A DNA stretch of 64,000 nt from Oryzias latipes. Lineage: Eukaryota; Chordata; Actinopteri; Beloniformes; Adrianichthyidae. Positions 36,101 to 48,290 of the stretch are shown piece by piece. The DNA is taken from positions 11,405,950 to 11,469,949 of the forward strand of contig NC_019872.2 of NCBI RefSeq assembly GCF_002234675.1, read 5' to 3'. A model generated the notes under the pieces. The model ran no database searches. It saw only the letters and a program-made list of their open reading frames with translations, and was not told the origin of the DNA. Positions within the stretch are counted from its first letter, which is position 1, and every line of letters starts with the position of its first letter. The position numbers and the translations under genes were made by a program.

Positions 36101-38159
36101 CTGGCTGATGGTGAACTCCACCGACCCTGCCAACCAGCTGCAGTGGCTGGTCCACATTCTTCAGGACAGTGAGGAGAAAGGAGAAAAGGTCCGTTTGGCA
36201 GCTTTGTTTTCTGTAGCTTGATCTTTTAGCTGCTGGTGAAGTTGAAAGTGAAGTCGTGTTGCAGTCCTGATCTGATCAGGGTTTCATGGTCTTTTGATTT
36301 AGGTCCATATCATTGGTCACATCCCACCTGGTCTGTGTCTTGGAAGCTGGAGCTGGAACTATTATCACATTATCAACAGGTAAATCCATCTCAGATTAAA
36401 GCTGCAAAATCTTAAAAGTGAGGCATTCTGTCTAAATGTACCGTGCATGATTGAGTTGTAGCCAACTAGGGATGTCCAGATCAGATATTTTTGGCCCCGA
36501 TCTGATTCTGAGTCATTTGATTTTGAGCATCTGATAATACTGAGTCCCAATCCAAAACATATATACATTTAAAAAAAAGAACACAATCAAAAAGAATCAA
36601 CAGATCCAGATTGTCCCTGATTTTGTTCTATCATTTAACATCTACAGAACACTTCTGTGAAGTAGCTTGAACAATCACGTAAAAGTAGTGCAACTATCAA
36701 CTAGAAAAACTAGTCAACTATTGACCAGTAAAACTGGTGAGAAAGTTTGGTGACTGTAGTTTTAATATCTTCCCCTTTTTTTTGATCATATATTATGAAA
36801 AATGAATAAGGACTTTCTTTCTAAATCATTGTTGTGGCATCGTTGATGATGTGTAACCATGACTAAATGTAACCGTTTAGTAGTTATAGTCGTTTTTCAG
36901 ACATTATTGAATAATTTTTCTCTTTTGGATCACCTCATGATTGGAGCTTGCACTTTGTAGACGGTCCCGTGGTAACCGTCTCTCACAGTAATTCACTTTA
37001 AAAAATAATAAAAAAATTCCTTTGTCTTTACACCAACCAGTAAAGTCAGTTTTACCAAAAAAATGTCAGTTTTACTCGTTTACGTAACCCTTGTGCTATC
37101 CTAGGCACTTTACCATTGGGAGTTGGGTCATCTAGACCCACTAGACAGTGCTCTGAACCTTTTTTCTTCACTGATTTTTGATCATCACTGGTGTCCATGG
37201 ATTACATGAAATCTTTCTACCTTTATCCACCTTTGTCATGGTAGGGAGGACACGTCAATGGAAGGGTGGGGTCATCTATGATAGCACAGGGTTACAGAGT
37301 TATTGAGCTTGGAAGTCCAAATCTGTGAATATCTCGCTATCTTTACCGAACTTATTGTGCAGCTGCTGACAAAAGTAGTCGTACATTCTGCTGCATTTTA
37401 CATTCAGGTTTAGCTAGAAAAAAAGTGTTGCTGGTCTTTCTGGTTCAGAATTCAGGGCAAATGTTACCGTTTTGTTTTGAATAGATTTTCTTTATTTATT
37501 TGTTGTTTTTGTTTTTTTCAGATATGAAAGTACGGTCACAGGACAATTCTTTGGCCACACCCATCTGGATGAATTTCAGATGTTTTACGATGAGGAGACC
37601 ATGACCCGGGCAGTTGGCGTTGCTTTCGTTGCTCCCAGTGTTACCACTTATGTAAATCTTAACCCAGGTGAGTCAGTGAATCTGTTAAACGATTGTCCAT
37701 CTTTTCCTAAGGTTATACTTAAATCTACATTATGACTTGTCAGGCTATCGCGTCTACATTGTCGATGGGAATTACAAAGGCAGCTCTCGGCTGGTGCTGG
37801 ACCATGCAACCTACATCCTGAACCTGACGGAGGTAAACCGTCCAGAGGTGCTGGGTAATCCAGTAAAGGACCCCAAATGGACGCTCCTGTATCGCGCCAC
37901 AGAGGCTTACGGTCTTCCCACAATGTTCCCCTCCGATTACGATCTGCTGCTGCGGACCTTCATCAGCAACGACCGTGTTTTCCAAAAGTTCTGGTATCTG
38001 AGACACAAAGGACACGTGTCGGAGGTCTGCAAAGAAAGCTGCAAAACTACAATACTGTGTTTTCTGCAAAGTGGGCGTTCCGATCAGCTGGAGCAGTGCG
38101 ACCTCATTCACGGTTTTCAAGGAAACATGGTGCGGGCGTTGAGAAAAACTCTCTGTTAA
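33102..38159 (+). CDS. smpd1: SMPD1, acid sphingomyelinase
   Basis: Exons: 33102-33329, 34714-35034, 35107-35387, 35595-35768, 36017-36188, 36303-36379, 37522-37667, 37744-38159, in phase, 604 residues (human about 630). The enzyme hydrolyses sphingomyelin to ceramide and phosphocholine in lysosomes or after secretion. Order of parts: a signal peptide (hydrophobic stretch [18 protein letters not shown]); a saposin-B domain with its Cys residues (NLTCPLCK, then [13 protein letters not shown]); a proline-rich linker ([13 protein letters not shown]); and the metallophosphatase domain. Zinc-binding motifs are intact: LTDVHWD, TGDIPAH, VGNHES, IGHIPPG and FGHTHLDEF. The protein ends in Cys, as in human. 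Neighbouring ILK and TIMM10B reproduce human 11p15 linkage. Polyadenylation signal at 38799. Confidence 0.97.
33878..34412 (+). mobile_element. TTAA MITE family copy 5
   Basis: In SMPD1 intron 1. The left end AAGACTCACTCTGATTAT is decayed; the right end CATTGGAGTGGCTC is followed by TTAA (34413-34416). Interior shared with copy 1 (TACAGTTTGGAGCCAGATG). Confidence 0.7.
37085..37294. mobile_element. Short MITE in SMPD1 intron 6
   Basis: Left TAACCCTTGTGCTATC and right GATAGCACAGGGTTA are inverted repeats differing by a single-base gap. About 210 bp, with an internal near-palindrome around gggtcatctagaccca. Superfamily not assigned. Confidence 0.6.
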
Positions 38160-38798
38160 CCTCAGCAACTAGAAACCAAGAGACTATGGAGTAAAAAATA
38201 TTGCCGAAGATGAGCCAAAAAAAAACGGAATTTGCTGCCCCAACTTGCATTTAAAGAAATCCAAAGTTTTCAGCTATGCTTAATTATTTGTAAAGCCTTA
38301 CATACTAGTAATTGGCGTTAACAAATTTCTTTTTTTTTTTTTAATCCTCCTGAAATATAGTTACTTGAATGCACGCAATTGTAGGATTTTTTTAACGTCC
38401 AGATTGCTCTAAATTGTCGAATTTCACATTTCTACTTCACTGAGTGCCTTTTTCAGCAGAGCATATGTGAAACTAACCATTTTCCAGCAGAGCATTTATT
38501 ACATTTCACTTGACTTTAAATCCTTTCAGTTGTAGCACAACAGAAAAGTCTGTATCAAACATTTGTCACTTTATAGTTCTTATCTTTCGGTTGTAAGGAT
38601 TAGACTGACCATAACCCAATTTTAAACCCATCTGCCTCAAAAAGATCAGTGTTTTCTTTTTATGTTTACTTTGTTTGCACTTTAATTCATTCATTGATTT
38701 GTGAAAAGAATAAGTGTGGTTGGCTCAAAAAGAGGCGAGTATGTTCAAGTTATAGAGTCGGAGTATGCAATTTGTAAATTGGGTTGTATTTAAGATTC

Positions 38799-38804
38799 AA
38801 TAAA
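38799..38804 (+). terminator. Polyadenylation signal, SMPD1
   Basis: AATAAA 640 bases after the stop. The convergent TPTE/VSP gene has its stop at 39471. Confidence 0.6.
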
Positions 38805-39291
38805 GATCATTCTTTGTGGAACTGCTAACCAATTTATGAAATGAACCATCCAACGAAAAACAGTTTTTAAATAATTTTATTTCTCTGTTAGATACCAAAA
38901 TGAGTTCTTCAGTAGAATGCAGTGGTCGGGAGTTCAGAAGTGTCCTCTACAGATGATAAATGATTTGAAATCTATAATAACATCTCTGATTAATTAGGTC
39001 CCTTCAGTTGTGATACAACTTGAATTGATCCCTTGATGGGGAAATTGATTTGTTAAAAACTCCACAAACAATTTAAAAAAAATTACTATTAACCCTATAA
39101 CATATTGTTTAATTCCAAATTGTTTAGAACTTTTGTTTAGAAATGATTCTTCTGGTTTGTAAGTTAAAGCCTCCTTCATATTACTTTACTGCCCTCTAGT
39201 GGCCACTTCCTACAACTACCACTTTGTTTAGATCCCTTTTCACTGAAAGGAGTAGTATTCAGAGTCAAACTTCCACATGATCTAAATCTGT

Positions 39292-39297
39292 TTTAAT
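39292..39297 (-). terminator. Possible polyadenylation signal, TPTE/VSP
   Basis: TTTAAT on + reads ATTAAA on the minus strand, about 175 bases past the TPTE/VSP stop. This is the common variant signal. Confidence 0.35.
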
Positions 39298-39470
39298 AAC
39301 ATTCATTTTTATGTACATTTTGTGTGACAACACTTCAGGATGAAGGATTCCTCTCAGAGGTGGATTCTGCAACATTCCAGATCAGAAAACGGAGACAAAG
39401 TCTATCAAGTTCAGATTAGACTTTTCTTATCACCGTCAAACCTTTTTCCACGTTTCTTCAGCTGCTTTAC

Positions 39471-42400
39471 TTAGACTGGCAAAAAGTAAACGGTGATCCC
39501 AAAGTCCTCCTTGTACAGGTTCCATGTTTTTGGTTTGTGGGGGTTATCCAGTTCTTCTCTGGGAAAAAACAGCCTAAAGGTGGTGTAAAGAGAAAGCAAA
39601 CGTTTAAGCCCCCCCTTAAAAAAAGGGAACTAATAAGGACAAGAAAAAGAAAACCTACTTATTATGCTCCACAAAAGAAGTATTGAACCAGAAGTAGAAG
39701 GGAACATCTTCATATCCTTTTGGAAGCCCCTGGTTGGGACAAAAGAAGTGCATCACACATCTGCAAGAGGGGCTTCTTTAGTTTATTTTTTTTTCTAAGT
39801 TGGAAAACTGCAAAAGCACTCACAGCACTCGACTCAAACATAACCTTCACATCCCCTTCAACCACAGGCCCGTTCTGCAGGCTGATGACGGCTGCATTGC
39901 TGCCTGCGTCAGGAAACACCTGGTCAGAATGAGCTGAAGTCAACCACTCAGGAAGATCGACACCAAACCAAATGAGTTGGCAGGTCTTACTGTGCAGTTT
40001 TCTTGTTGGGCACACACGCACTGAAATACCAGCTCCCCCCTCACGATTATCTTCACCTTCAGATCGCTGCCATCACCTCTACCCACACCTGGACGATGGA
40101 AAAACCCAGAAAATAAACAGATTAAGGAGCTGAATGCTGACACGACGGATGTGCTTTCTTACCTGCTATGGAGTGGATGCGAAGGCTTTTGATTCGGAGG
40201 CTTTGAGGTGGAGGCAGCTGTCTGTTGAACTTGTTCTTCATAACCTCGTAGTATCCAACATAACGACTCTGCAGTTTTACACAAACACCGGGAACACAGA
40301 TTGAAATTTCAAATAAGTTAAGATTACACTTATCTGTTTTCTTATGACTAATTCTTAAATTTTAAACAAAAAAAAAAAGTGGTAGTAGTTGTGTCCAAAA
40401 GTCCCAAACTACCCCGACCTCTTTGCTAACTAAGATCCACACAGCAAAAACAGAGCTTGTAGAAATAAGACAAAATTCTTAGAGTTTGAAACATTTTCCT
40501 TCATTAATCATGAGATAAAAGAAGGTCTCCTACCAAGAATTCTTGTTTTAAGAGAAAAAAAATACAAACATGTTTTCTTAAACTAAGATTATTTGGATAA
40601 TAAATAAAATTTCTTGATAAGATTAATTTAATAGACAGAAAATGAGACGATTGTTTTTTTTTTAAATCCTGTTGGTTTTTTCTTTTCTTTAAGTCTTTGT
40701 GGTGCAGGTCAGTTTCTCATGCCTCCCACCATTTTCTCCTTCATGTGAACATCTTTAGTCATCTTGTAAGGCGTTTGATGAATCAGTCAAGTGCGCAAAA
40801 ACAAAAAAAAAAAGATTGACCTCACTCAAGAAATGAATCAGTGGAGGAAATGCAAAGTACACACTGCAAAAACTGAATCCTAAGAAAGTAAAAAGACTCT
40901 TGCTTCAGGAAAAAATGTCTTATTTTCTGTTTTGAAAGAAAAATAATCTTATCAAGAAAGTTTTTACAAAAGTAAAATTATCTTAGATTGAGAAAACATG
41001 TCTTATTGACTAGAATTTTTTCTTGAAAAGGAACTAAAAATCGTGTTTTTCGTACCTCATTGGCAGAATTTTTTTACTTTTTTTTTTTTTAAAGAAAAAA
41101 TCTGCAAATGGGGTGAGAGCATTCAACTTATTTCTGTTTTTGCAGTGGAACATTTAGAAGACATTTTAAACTCCTGAAAATATTCACCACAACGTTATTT
41201 TTGAAAAAAAAAACAACTTGCATTGGGAGAAATCAAAAATATTACAAAAGTACTATTGTTTACTTCTAGAAAAGCAAAGGGATAAACTTGTGCATGTTCT
41301 TTAATGATTTTATGAGGCATCTTTGAAGACCTAATCCCATGAAAATCTTGTTTTTAGTGTTTTTAACATGTTCTAACAGTTTTCTGATGATGGGGGGCAT
41401 ATGTGTTGAAAACTAAGCTCAAAATTGCATTTTTGAGTTTTTCTTTATTCAAATCGTTTTGAATCAGGAGCAGATGAAAAAAAGCCGTTGGAAAACGAGC
41501 CTAAAAAAAAAAGTGGGTGGGGTCTGCCCCAACAGTCCCGCCTACAACTCAGGCAAATTTCTAAGGAACTCTGCTGCTCTGAACTGAAGAAACTATGTCC
41601 AAGAAATGATGGTTTTAATTTTTGGCTTAAAAAAAAAGGCAAAAATCATTAAAACACTTGGAATGCTTTGAAAATAGATCAAAAGATGATCGGAGAGGGT
41701 CTTTAATCTCGTCTTCCAAAGATCAAACCAATGGTTTTATTACAACAGTCTTCAGTGGTGGTCCCTAAAAAGCTGACCTGAGAGGGAGTCTCCACCCCTT
41801 GGAACTTAGAGCTCCGCGTCTTGTCCGTCCTCCTCTCCCCAAAATACTCAAGGCTGTCCTGTTTCCAAGCAGAAATCAGTGTCGACTTGTTTTCTCATGA
41901 ATGAAGCTTTAAAAAAAATAAAATAAAGGTGTGAAAAGTACCTGTGCGCTCTCGAACTGGTCGCTGTCGATGAGCCAGGTGCAGACCATGGTGCCTGTGC
42001 GACCTGCAATACACAACGGGGTGGGATTCCTTGGCTCTAGCACTGAAGAGAATCACCTCCCTAGTAACGAGTAACCGTCACAATCACCTTTGCCTCCTTT
42101 ACAGTGAATGGCGATGACGTTTTGGGGGTCAGCAGACATCCACTCCCTGACGCTCGCTGTGAATTTCAGCATATCCCTGAACCGGTGATAGGAAAAATCA
42201 TTCCACTGGGAAGGCTTCAGCAACAATCATCATCATTTGTGATTATTTACGTGGAAAGTTTTAAAAAAATGAGGAAGATTTAAGGTTATTACTCCAAAGC
42301 AGGGACATTGTGGTCGTCAATGAAGACCCTTTCAACCCTGTAGTGGAAGTGCTGAGGGTCATAGCCTTTCTCACCTTTAAGTATGAAAGAATGTGTAGAT

Positions 42401-45400
42401 TTTTATTTGTTGTTATTTTTATTTTTTTTTAATCAAAATGTAATAAAAAATTCAGCCAATATGATATGGAGAGAGGCTAACTCACTGCAAAGGTTAAAAA
42501 CTTTGTAATGGCCTTCATGTTTAGTGTCCAGAAACCTGGCCACCTCCTGCACAGAGGGAGAAGAGCGGTTTAAAAAGATCACTGAAACACCATGAAGATC
42601 CAATTACTCTTGAAAAGTTCTGTCACATTCACCTTGATTGGATTTCTATAAAAGGCCTGCTTCCCAGAGGAGGGAAATGACATCGCTATGACACGATCTG
42701 CAATATAATCATATAGATAAATAATAAAAAGAATGTAAACACACAACTTTTCTTGTTTTTTTCAGTCACCGGCTCCTAAGATCCAATAAAAGCCCAATGG
42801 TGTCACGCCTACCTGTGACGTACGTCAGATCAAGGTCAAATCCATCCTTCTGGTAGCGCCTCTTGTTCTCAGAAATCTGAAAGAGAATAATCGGATTAGA
42901 TTTGCGAAAACTCCATCATGTGACCTCGTTATGTTTTCCGCAGGCATCACCATCCTCCTGGTGACTTTCTCCAACTCCTTTTTCTGAGCTGCCAGTCGGA
43001 AAACCCTCACAAGGATTATTATCCTCAAGAAGCGAAAGAAGTTGACAACCCTGGTGAAGAAAAGAAGAAAAAATACTTGATTTAAGTTCTTTTTTCCCTC
43101 CCTAAAAATAACCATTTTGACATATGAGCATTGAGCTGGACTGCTCAACTGGACTGACACTTATTTACAGCGATGACACAGGCAAAAAGTAGAGCAGAGA
43201 TCCGAAACCAGACATCAACAAATATTTGCGCTGACACAAATAACTGTAGATATAAGTCAGCACTTGCATCGTGCTGACACAATACACATGCACAGTAAAC
43301 ATGAACCTGAATGCAAAACAACCAAGCATCAGGGATAGTAAATAACTCCTTCTTCAAAGTATTAGATTCCAAAATTTTCGACAAGGTGTGCTGTGCATTA
43401 TCAGGAATTAACGACTGACACGGGAGCCTGAAATCTCATCGGGTGGTCCACGAAGTGCGTTAATATCTGGTAGTAGACTCCTCAAAGGCCATCATCCCGC
43501 CAATATCATGGTAACTTACAAAAGAAATAAATGTTCAATCCATTTTTAGTTCTTTATTCTTGTTATTTCTTCAGTTTAAATTGCTTTTTCATGGCAACAG
43601 CTGAGCTGGTATCAACCTCGACGGCAGAAGGAAAGCGCTAAATAGATATATATCTCTCTAGAGATCCATCTATCTATCTATATATGCTGATCTTCACGAT
43701 AGGTTTTTAGTTCAGAGAGAAAGTTCTGCTTATTTTTGTCAAGATGATGAAACAAAAGCTTGTTTTGAAGAAGCCAGCGCAGTGATATTGAATATTTAGG
43801 CCATGTGACCGCAACATCTTTCTAGGTGTACATTATGTAAGGGTTAATGGCCGACGAAGTATGCATTATCAGAAATTAGACTAGGTCCGGGTTAATACTC
43901 GATTCTGATTGGCTGCTGGGTGTGCGTTAAAAAAGGGATAACGCACAGGATAACCGCACGCCCTAAAAAGAAGTTAAAGAAGGTAAACGGGTCCTTCCGA
44001 TTGGTCAAATGCATAAAGGGATTTATTTCATTTATTCAGTATTTCAGGCTGCCATGAGTTTGTTTTAGCACATTTAAGGTAACCATTTATTGCGATTTTC
44101 GCCGTCTTTTGCGGTATGCATATTGCACAGCTTAATGTCGCGATAACGGTAAATTTGCGGTATATTGTGCAGGCCTAATATATATATATATATATACTGA
44201 TCATCACGATGGACTAAATAAAGCATCAGTTCAGAGAGAAAGTTCACCTCTTACCGTTTGTTTTCGTCCAGATGATGAAGCTAAAGGTTGTTTTAAAGAA
44301 GCCGGCGCAGTGATATAAAACATTTCAGCTATGTGACTGGAACTTCTTTTCAGGGCGTGCGGTTATCCTGTGCGTTATCCCTTTTTCAATGCACACCCAG
44401 CAGCCAATCAGAGTCGAGTATTCACCCAGACCATTGTCTAATTTCTGATAATGCATACTTCATCGGCCATTAACCCTTACTTAACGCACACCCAGCAGCC
44501 AATCAGAATCGAGTATTCACCCGGACTATGGTATAAATTAAGTTAATTAAAAAGAAAATCTCTCTTACACATTTTAGTTCACATGCAGAGTTTTTATTTT
44601 TTTTATGCCAGTTAGCCCAGCTAACTGAGCCAGCCGGCTAATAAACAAGCATCAAAAACACACCGACCTGGGAATGAGGCTGACACCCGACAGATCACTG
44701 AAGGTGTAGACCATGGTGACCACCAGCGTCAACACCACGACACAGGCATCTACGATGTTCAACTTGGAGCGGAAGTACACCTTGAAGCTAGGAGATAGTC
44801 AGGAGAGGTTTTACATCACTAAACCAGTCTTTTGCAATGTCCATTTAAATGCACTTAACTTTGAACCATGAAAGCAAAAAACAAAAAAGAATTTTTTTAT
44901 AGAATTAAAAATAAGGTCAGATATGATGGGGTTAAGACTTTTTTTTTTTTTAACATGTTGGGTGGTTACATATTACATAATTAGGACTGACAGAGACTGT
45001 ACAAGCATTCCAGAGAGGAAGACATCTATTTCCTGAAGAGCTTCCTCTCAAAAACTTCCTGTTGAACAGCTCATCTCTGACTTTTTGCTGACAGGACATG
45101 GAGAGTGTTTGCCAATTGTCCTGGTCTCACTCACTCTGAGCTTTTGCTCGTAAAACTCAAGTCAAACATTTGTTTGCCAAACCAAAGACAAAAAAGTCTA
45201 CTTCATCTAAGAATTGTTACTTTTATCAGAAGTTGGAGTTTGACCTAAATTTCCCAATTTTTTAAAAGACTTTTTGAGGCCTTTCGCGGTATTTGTTCCC
45301 ACCTACCCTTCCACATAGACTCGCAGGAGGACATCAGCCAGGAAGAAAAAGGAGATGCTGAGGGAGACGGCTTCCAAAGCCTTTGCAACCTCTCTGCTCT

Positions 45401-45928
45401 TAGAGGCCAACGAGAAGTCCACAATCACAAGAACGAAGTCCACGATGATCAGCACCACTCCAAAGAGGCTGAGGAAAATGCTTCTATGAGTACATTTACA
45501 CTTCCAGGAGAGGATCCATTTGACAAAAGAAAAACAAAAAAAAACGACTCACCGAAATCCAAATGACATGACAAACGGAGTTATCGCTCTCTGGATGTTG
45601 CTACACACAAAAAAAAGGAGGATTGGGGTTTTTGAGGATTCTGAGAGATTTCTGCAAATGTGCTTTTGAAGGAATATTCTCACTGATAAAGAGTGTCTGG
45701 GAGTGCACTCTCCTCCTTTCCATTATCGATCTCCACTTTTGCATCTTCCATCTTTGCAACGTTTCTGACCATCATTTAAAAAAATAAAAGATTTTTTTTT
45801 TATTGTAATACTTTAGATAACAGACTCATAAAGATCACACTTAAGAACCCCCTTTTTTCCCCCCCCAAAACGTTTGTCTCTCACCCATTCACTCCTGCAT
45901 CTGACCCTGGCTGGAAGTGGACAGACAT
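39471..45928 (-). CDS. tpte: TPTE/VSP, voltage-sensing phosphoinositide phosphatase
   Basis: Coding exons in transcript order (complement): 45885-45928, 45684-45764, 45553-45600, 45307-45468, 44668-44787, 42951-43050, 42813-42876, 42633-42697, 42486-42546, 42293-42374, 42088-42176, 41942-42003, 41778-41858, 40163-40268, 39991-40088, 39824-39919, 39659-39729, 39471-39573. All phases fit, giving 510 residues. S1-S2 are in the 45307-45468 exon ([18 protein letters not shown], then [15 protein letters not shown]), S3 is in 44668-44787, and S4 is in 42951-43050 with spaced arginines ([16 protein letters not shown]). A PTEN-like linker ([20 protein letters not shown]), a phosphatase with catalytic loop HCKGGKGRTG and a C2 domain follow. 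Such proteins dephosphorylate PI(4,5)P2/PI(3,4,5)P3 on depolarisation. The catalytic Cys is intact, so this is a likely active enzyme. Non-coding 5' exons probably lie upstream of 45928. Confidence 0.95.
40862..41147. mobile_element. CACTGCAAAAA-ended MITE in TPTE/VSP intron
   Basis: Left CACTGCAAAAACTGAA and right TTCTGTTTTTGCAGTG are inverted repeats enclosing 286 bp. The ends are hAT-like, but I find no convincing 8-bp duplication. Related fragments occur at 13140-13235 and 13930-14125, and a worn relative around 40440-40710. Confidence 0.5.
41330..41702 (-). mobile_element. TTAA MITE family copy 6
   Basis: Between TPTE/VSP exons. The left end around TCCCATGAAAATC is worn; the right end GATCGGAGAGGGTCT abuts TTAA (41703-41706). 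The interior is shortened relative to copy 2. Confidence 0.65.
43675..44530. repeat. Fold-back repeat complex in TPTE/VSP intron
   Basis: An inverted pair, left arm 43840-43971 and right arm 44345-44479, shares GGCTGCTGGGTGTGCGTTA / its complement, ATAACGCACAGGATAACCGC / its complement, and ATGCATTATCAGAAATTAGA / its complement. The arms are separated by about 370 bases. In addition, 43675-43805 and about 44195-44345 are direct repeats (CAGAGAGAAAGTTC, AAGATGATGAA, GCGCAGTGATAT). A third partial arm copy follows at 44480-44530. TA-rich simple repeats occur at 43650-43685 and 44178-44200. It lies between the S3 and S4 exons. Confidence 0.7.
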
Positions 45929-48190
45929 GATCAGCTATTTAAAAAGTGGTCCTCCTTCAATCTGATGGCAGGAAGCGCAACCGTCTAAATAAAAGTAGTC
46001 ACACTTTGTACAACACAAGTCTAGCTACTAAAAGTTTGTCCATTTCTTCTGTCCAGCACATCAGTTTGATTGGTATTTTCAAAATTAAAGCTCTGGCATT
46101 TCAAATTAAAAGCACCTAGAGCAAGTGAGACATTTAAAAAGAGCAAGAAAAGCTGCAGCCGGTTTAACACTGACCTTGATCGATGGAAAGCATCTATTGC
46201 CGTCTATTTCCACTCGGGTTGTGTTCAATGATGAGTCAACGGCCAAACCGTAGCGACACTTGGACCGAACGCCCCTTAGTTTCAGAAACTCATTCTCGAA
46301 ATTATACGACACTTCGTCTTGTGACTTCTTTAAGAACTATGAAAGACGGTGCAAAGGTTAACCTACTGGATTTTTTACCCCTCCCGTATCCCTTCACTTT
46401 TTTCTCGTCGTTTCCCCCTCTCTTTTTATCTTCTGCTTTTTCTGCAAACGCAGTGGTTTTTCAGACTTCCTGGAATAAAAAGGCGCTGTCCGTTTTTTCT
46501 CTCTCGCCATTTCTTGTTTATCTTTCCCCTTCAGTCCACATCCACGTTCACGCCGTTTCACACCAAAACAAGCTTGTAGGAGAAAATCAAGGGTAAATCA
46601 AGGTACCTGAAAGTTGGAGAATGTCTGAGCAGTCTGCAGCCCGCCTCCTCCTCCAGTCCTGCATCTGGTTTTAATTGAGCCTCTGCAGCAAAAGACGTGC
46701 AATCAGAACAAAAGGAGAACCCCCCCCCCCCCCTTTTTTTTAAACATTCTTAAAACTTTTTTTCGCTGGATCATAGATGACCTAGATCGTTTACAAAAAT
46801 AAAAAAGGCGATTTTTGATTCTCTTCTTTTTTCTCGGACATAAAAACTTTATTTTGAAGTTGCAGGTAATTCGTGCTTAGTATTGTTTCCAGTCTGTGCA
46901 GATTAGTGATGAGAAGAATCCCCTCATCTGCAAACAAAATTAAAACATAAAAAAAGTACTTTTTATTTACTTCTAAACAACCCAACCAAAATCATTTACA
47001 GAAGGCAACTTAGGAAAAAAATAGGAAATGTTCTTAGTCAGAAAGCTGTATTTTGAAGTTGTAGTTGATTCAAGCTTCAGTGTTGTTTCCAGTTTGTACA
47101 GTTTCAATATATAGTGGTTTAAAAAAGTGCACTATAAAATAAAAAAACAATTGTTTCTTTTCACCTGTCTTTCCCCATGGACTGAGGATGGTGGACACTG
47201 AAATAACCCAATGAGACATTTGCTCATAGAGCAAAGCGTCTAGCAGTAAAAGTACAAAGCAGTTGTTGAAATGACTGTGGTCTTAAATAATTGTCTACTT
47301 TTCACCCGAGATTTAAATATCCTATTAAAATTGGCTGAAAGTGTGGACCCTGGGGTATCTATACAAATTTCACATTTGGCATGTGATATTTGTATAGAAG
47401 TAACCTCAAATTTTTGTCATGTTAGAGACAAATAAATAATATAAGAACCCTATTTTATTTCAAAAAGTCTGTAAACAAAGGCTTAATGATGTGGGTTTTT
47501 CTTTTTTCACCTGTAGCAACAGTTGCTATTTATAATCTTGTCTTAAAATAAGGAAATGTCTCATTTTTTGTCCATGTGGATGTTTGTTAACAAGTCTTCT
47601 TACTAATAACACACAAATACCCTCATCCAGTGATTTTTAACAGGAAATGTCAGCAGTTTCCTAAACAAATATTTACTTTTCCCAGCCTGCGATTTGTTTC
47701 CTCTATTTTGGAGTCTTTATCTAAATGTGATGGTAGCAACAAAAAGGGTTTGTTATGTTTTGTGATTTTTCAGATTTTGGTTTGAATAAAACCACGTCAA
47801 ACAAAGCAAATAAATAAATTATTTATTATTATACAAGGAAAATGTGGCTTTAAAAAAAAACAAAACTATTGTCTGACTTTTTTTATCAAAAATCTTTGTA
47901 AAAAAAACTGAGCTCCGACAGTCAGCTTTGTTGGACAAATATGCCAGGAATGAGCTCTGACTGTGTTTTTGTCCATGGAAGCTTCAGCAGCTCCGAGATC
48001 AGAAACAGTCTTGAAACTCTGAGCTGCTTTCCGAAGAAGAGACGTTTCAAACTGTTCTGAATTCAGGGCTTAGCAAAGATTGTTCAAGCCTGAATCATCT
48101 AATGTGGACCATGCAGAACTGACCCACACAATAAATCTAAAACTGACGCACTTAGGAGGATCTGAACACTGAAACATCACACAGAGAGAA
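45929..48190. other. TPTE/VSP 5' region and spacer
   Basis: Should hold the TPTE/VSP promoter and non-coding exons, which I cannot place. Open frames at 46183-46596 and 46349-46579 show no family resemblance. C-homopolymer at 46720-46732. The rest is AT-rich. Confidence 0.4.
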
Positions 48191-48290
48191 GTGGGGTGGA
48201 CTGATGGTAGGTCTGGAAGTTTTCTATTCTTTACTTCACTGGTTGGTATCACATTTTGAGAAAATATCTTTTGATATTTTTCAGAGAAAT

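Noticed and set aside
39730-39765. Alternative upstream acceptor (minus strand, after ttgcag) for the TPTE/VSP exon
   Set aside because: It would enter a stop-containing frame from a phase-0 donor. The acceptor ending at 39730 keeps phase and gives the expected C2 sequence.
46183-46596. 137-residue open frame upstream of TPTE/VSP
   Set aside because: No family resemblance, no supporting splice structure, and it sits where the antisense gene's 5' region should be.
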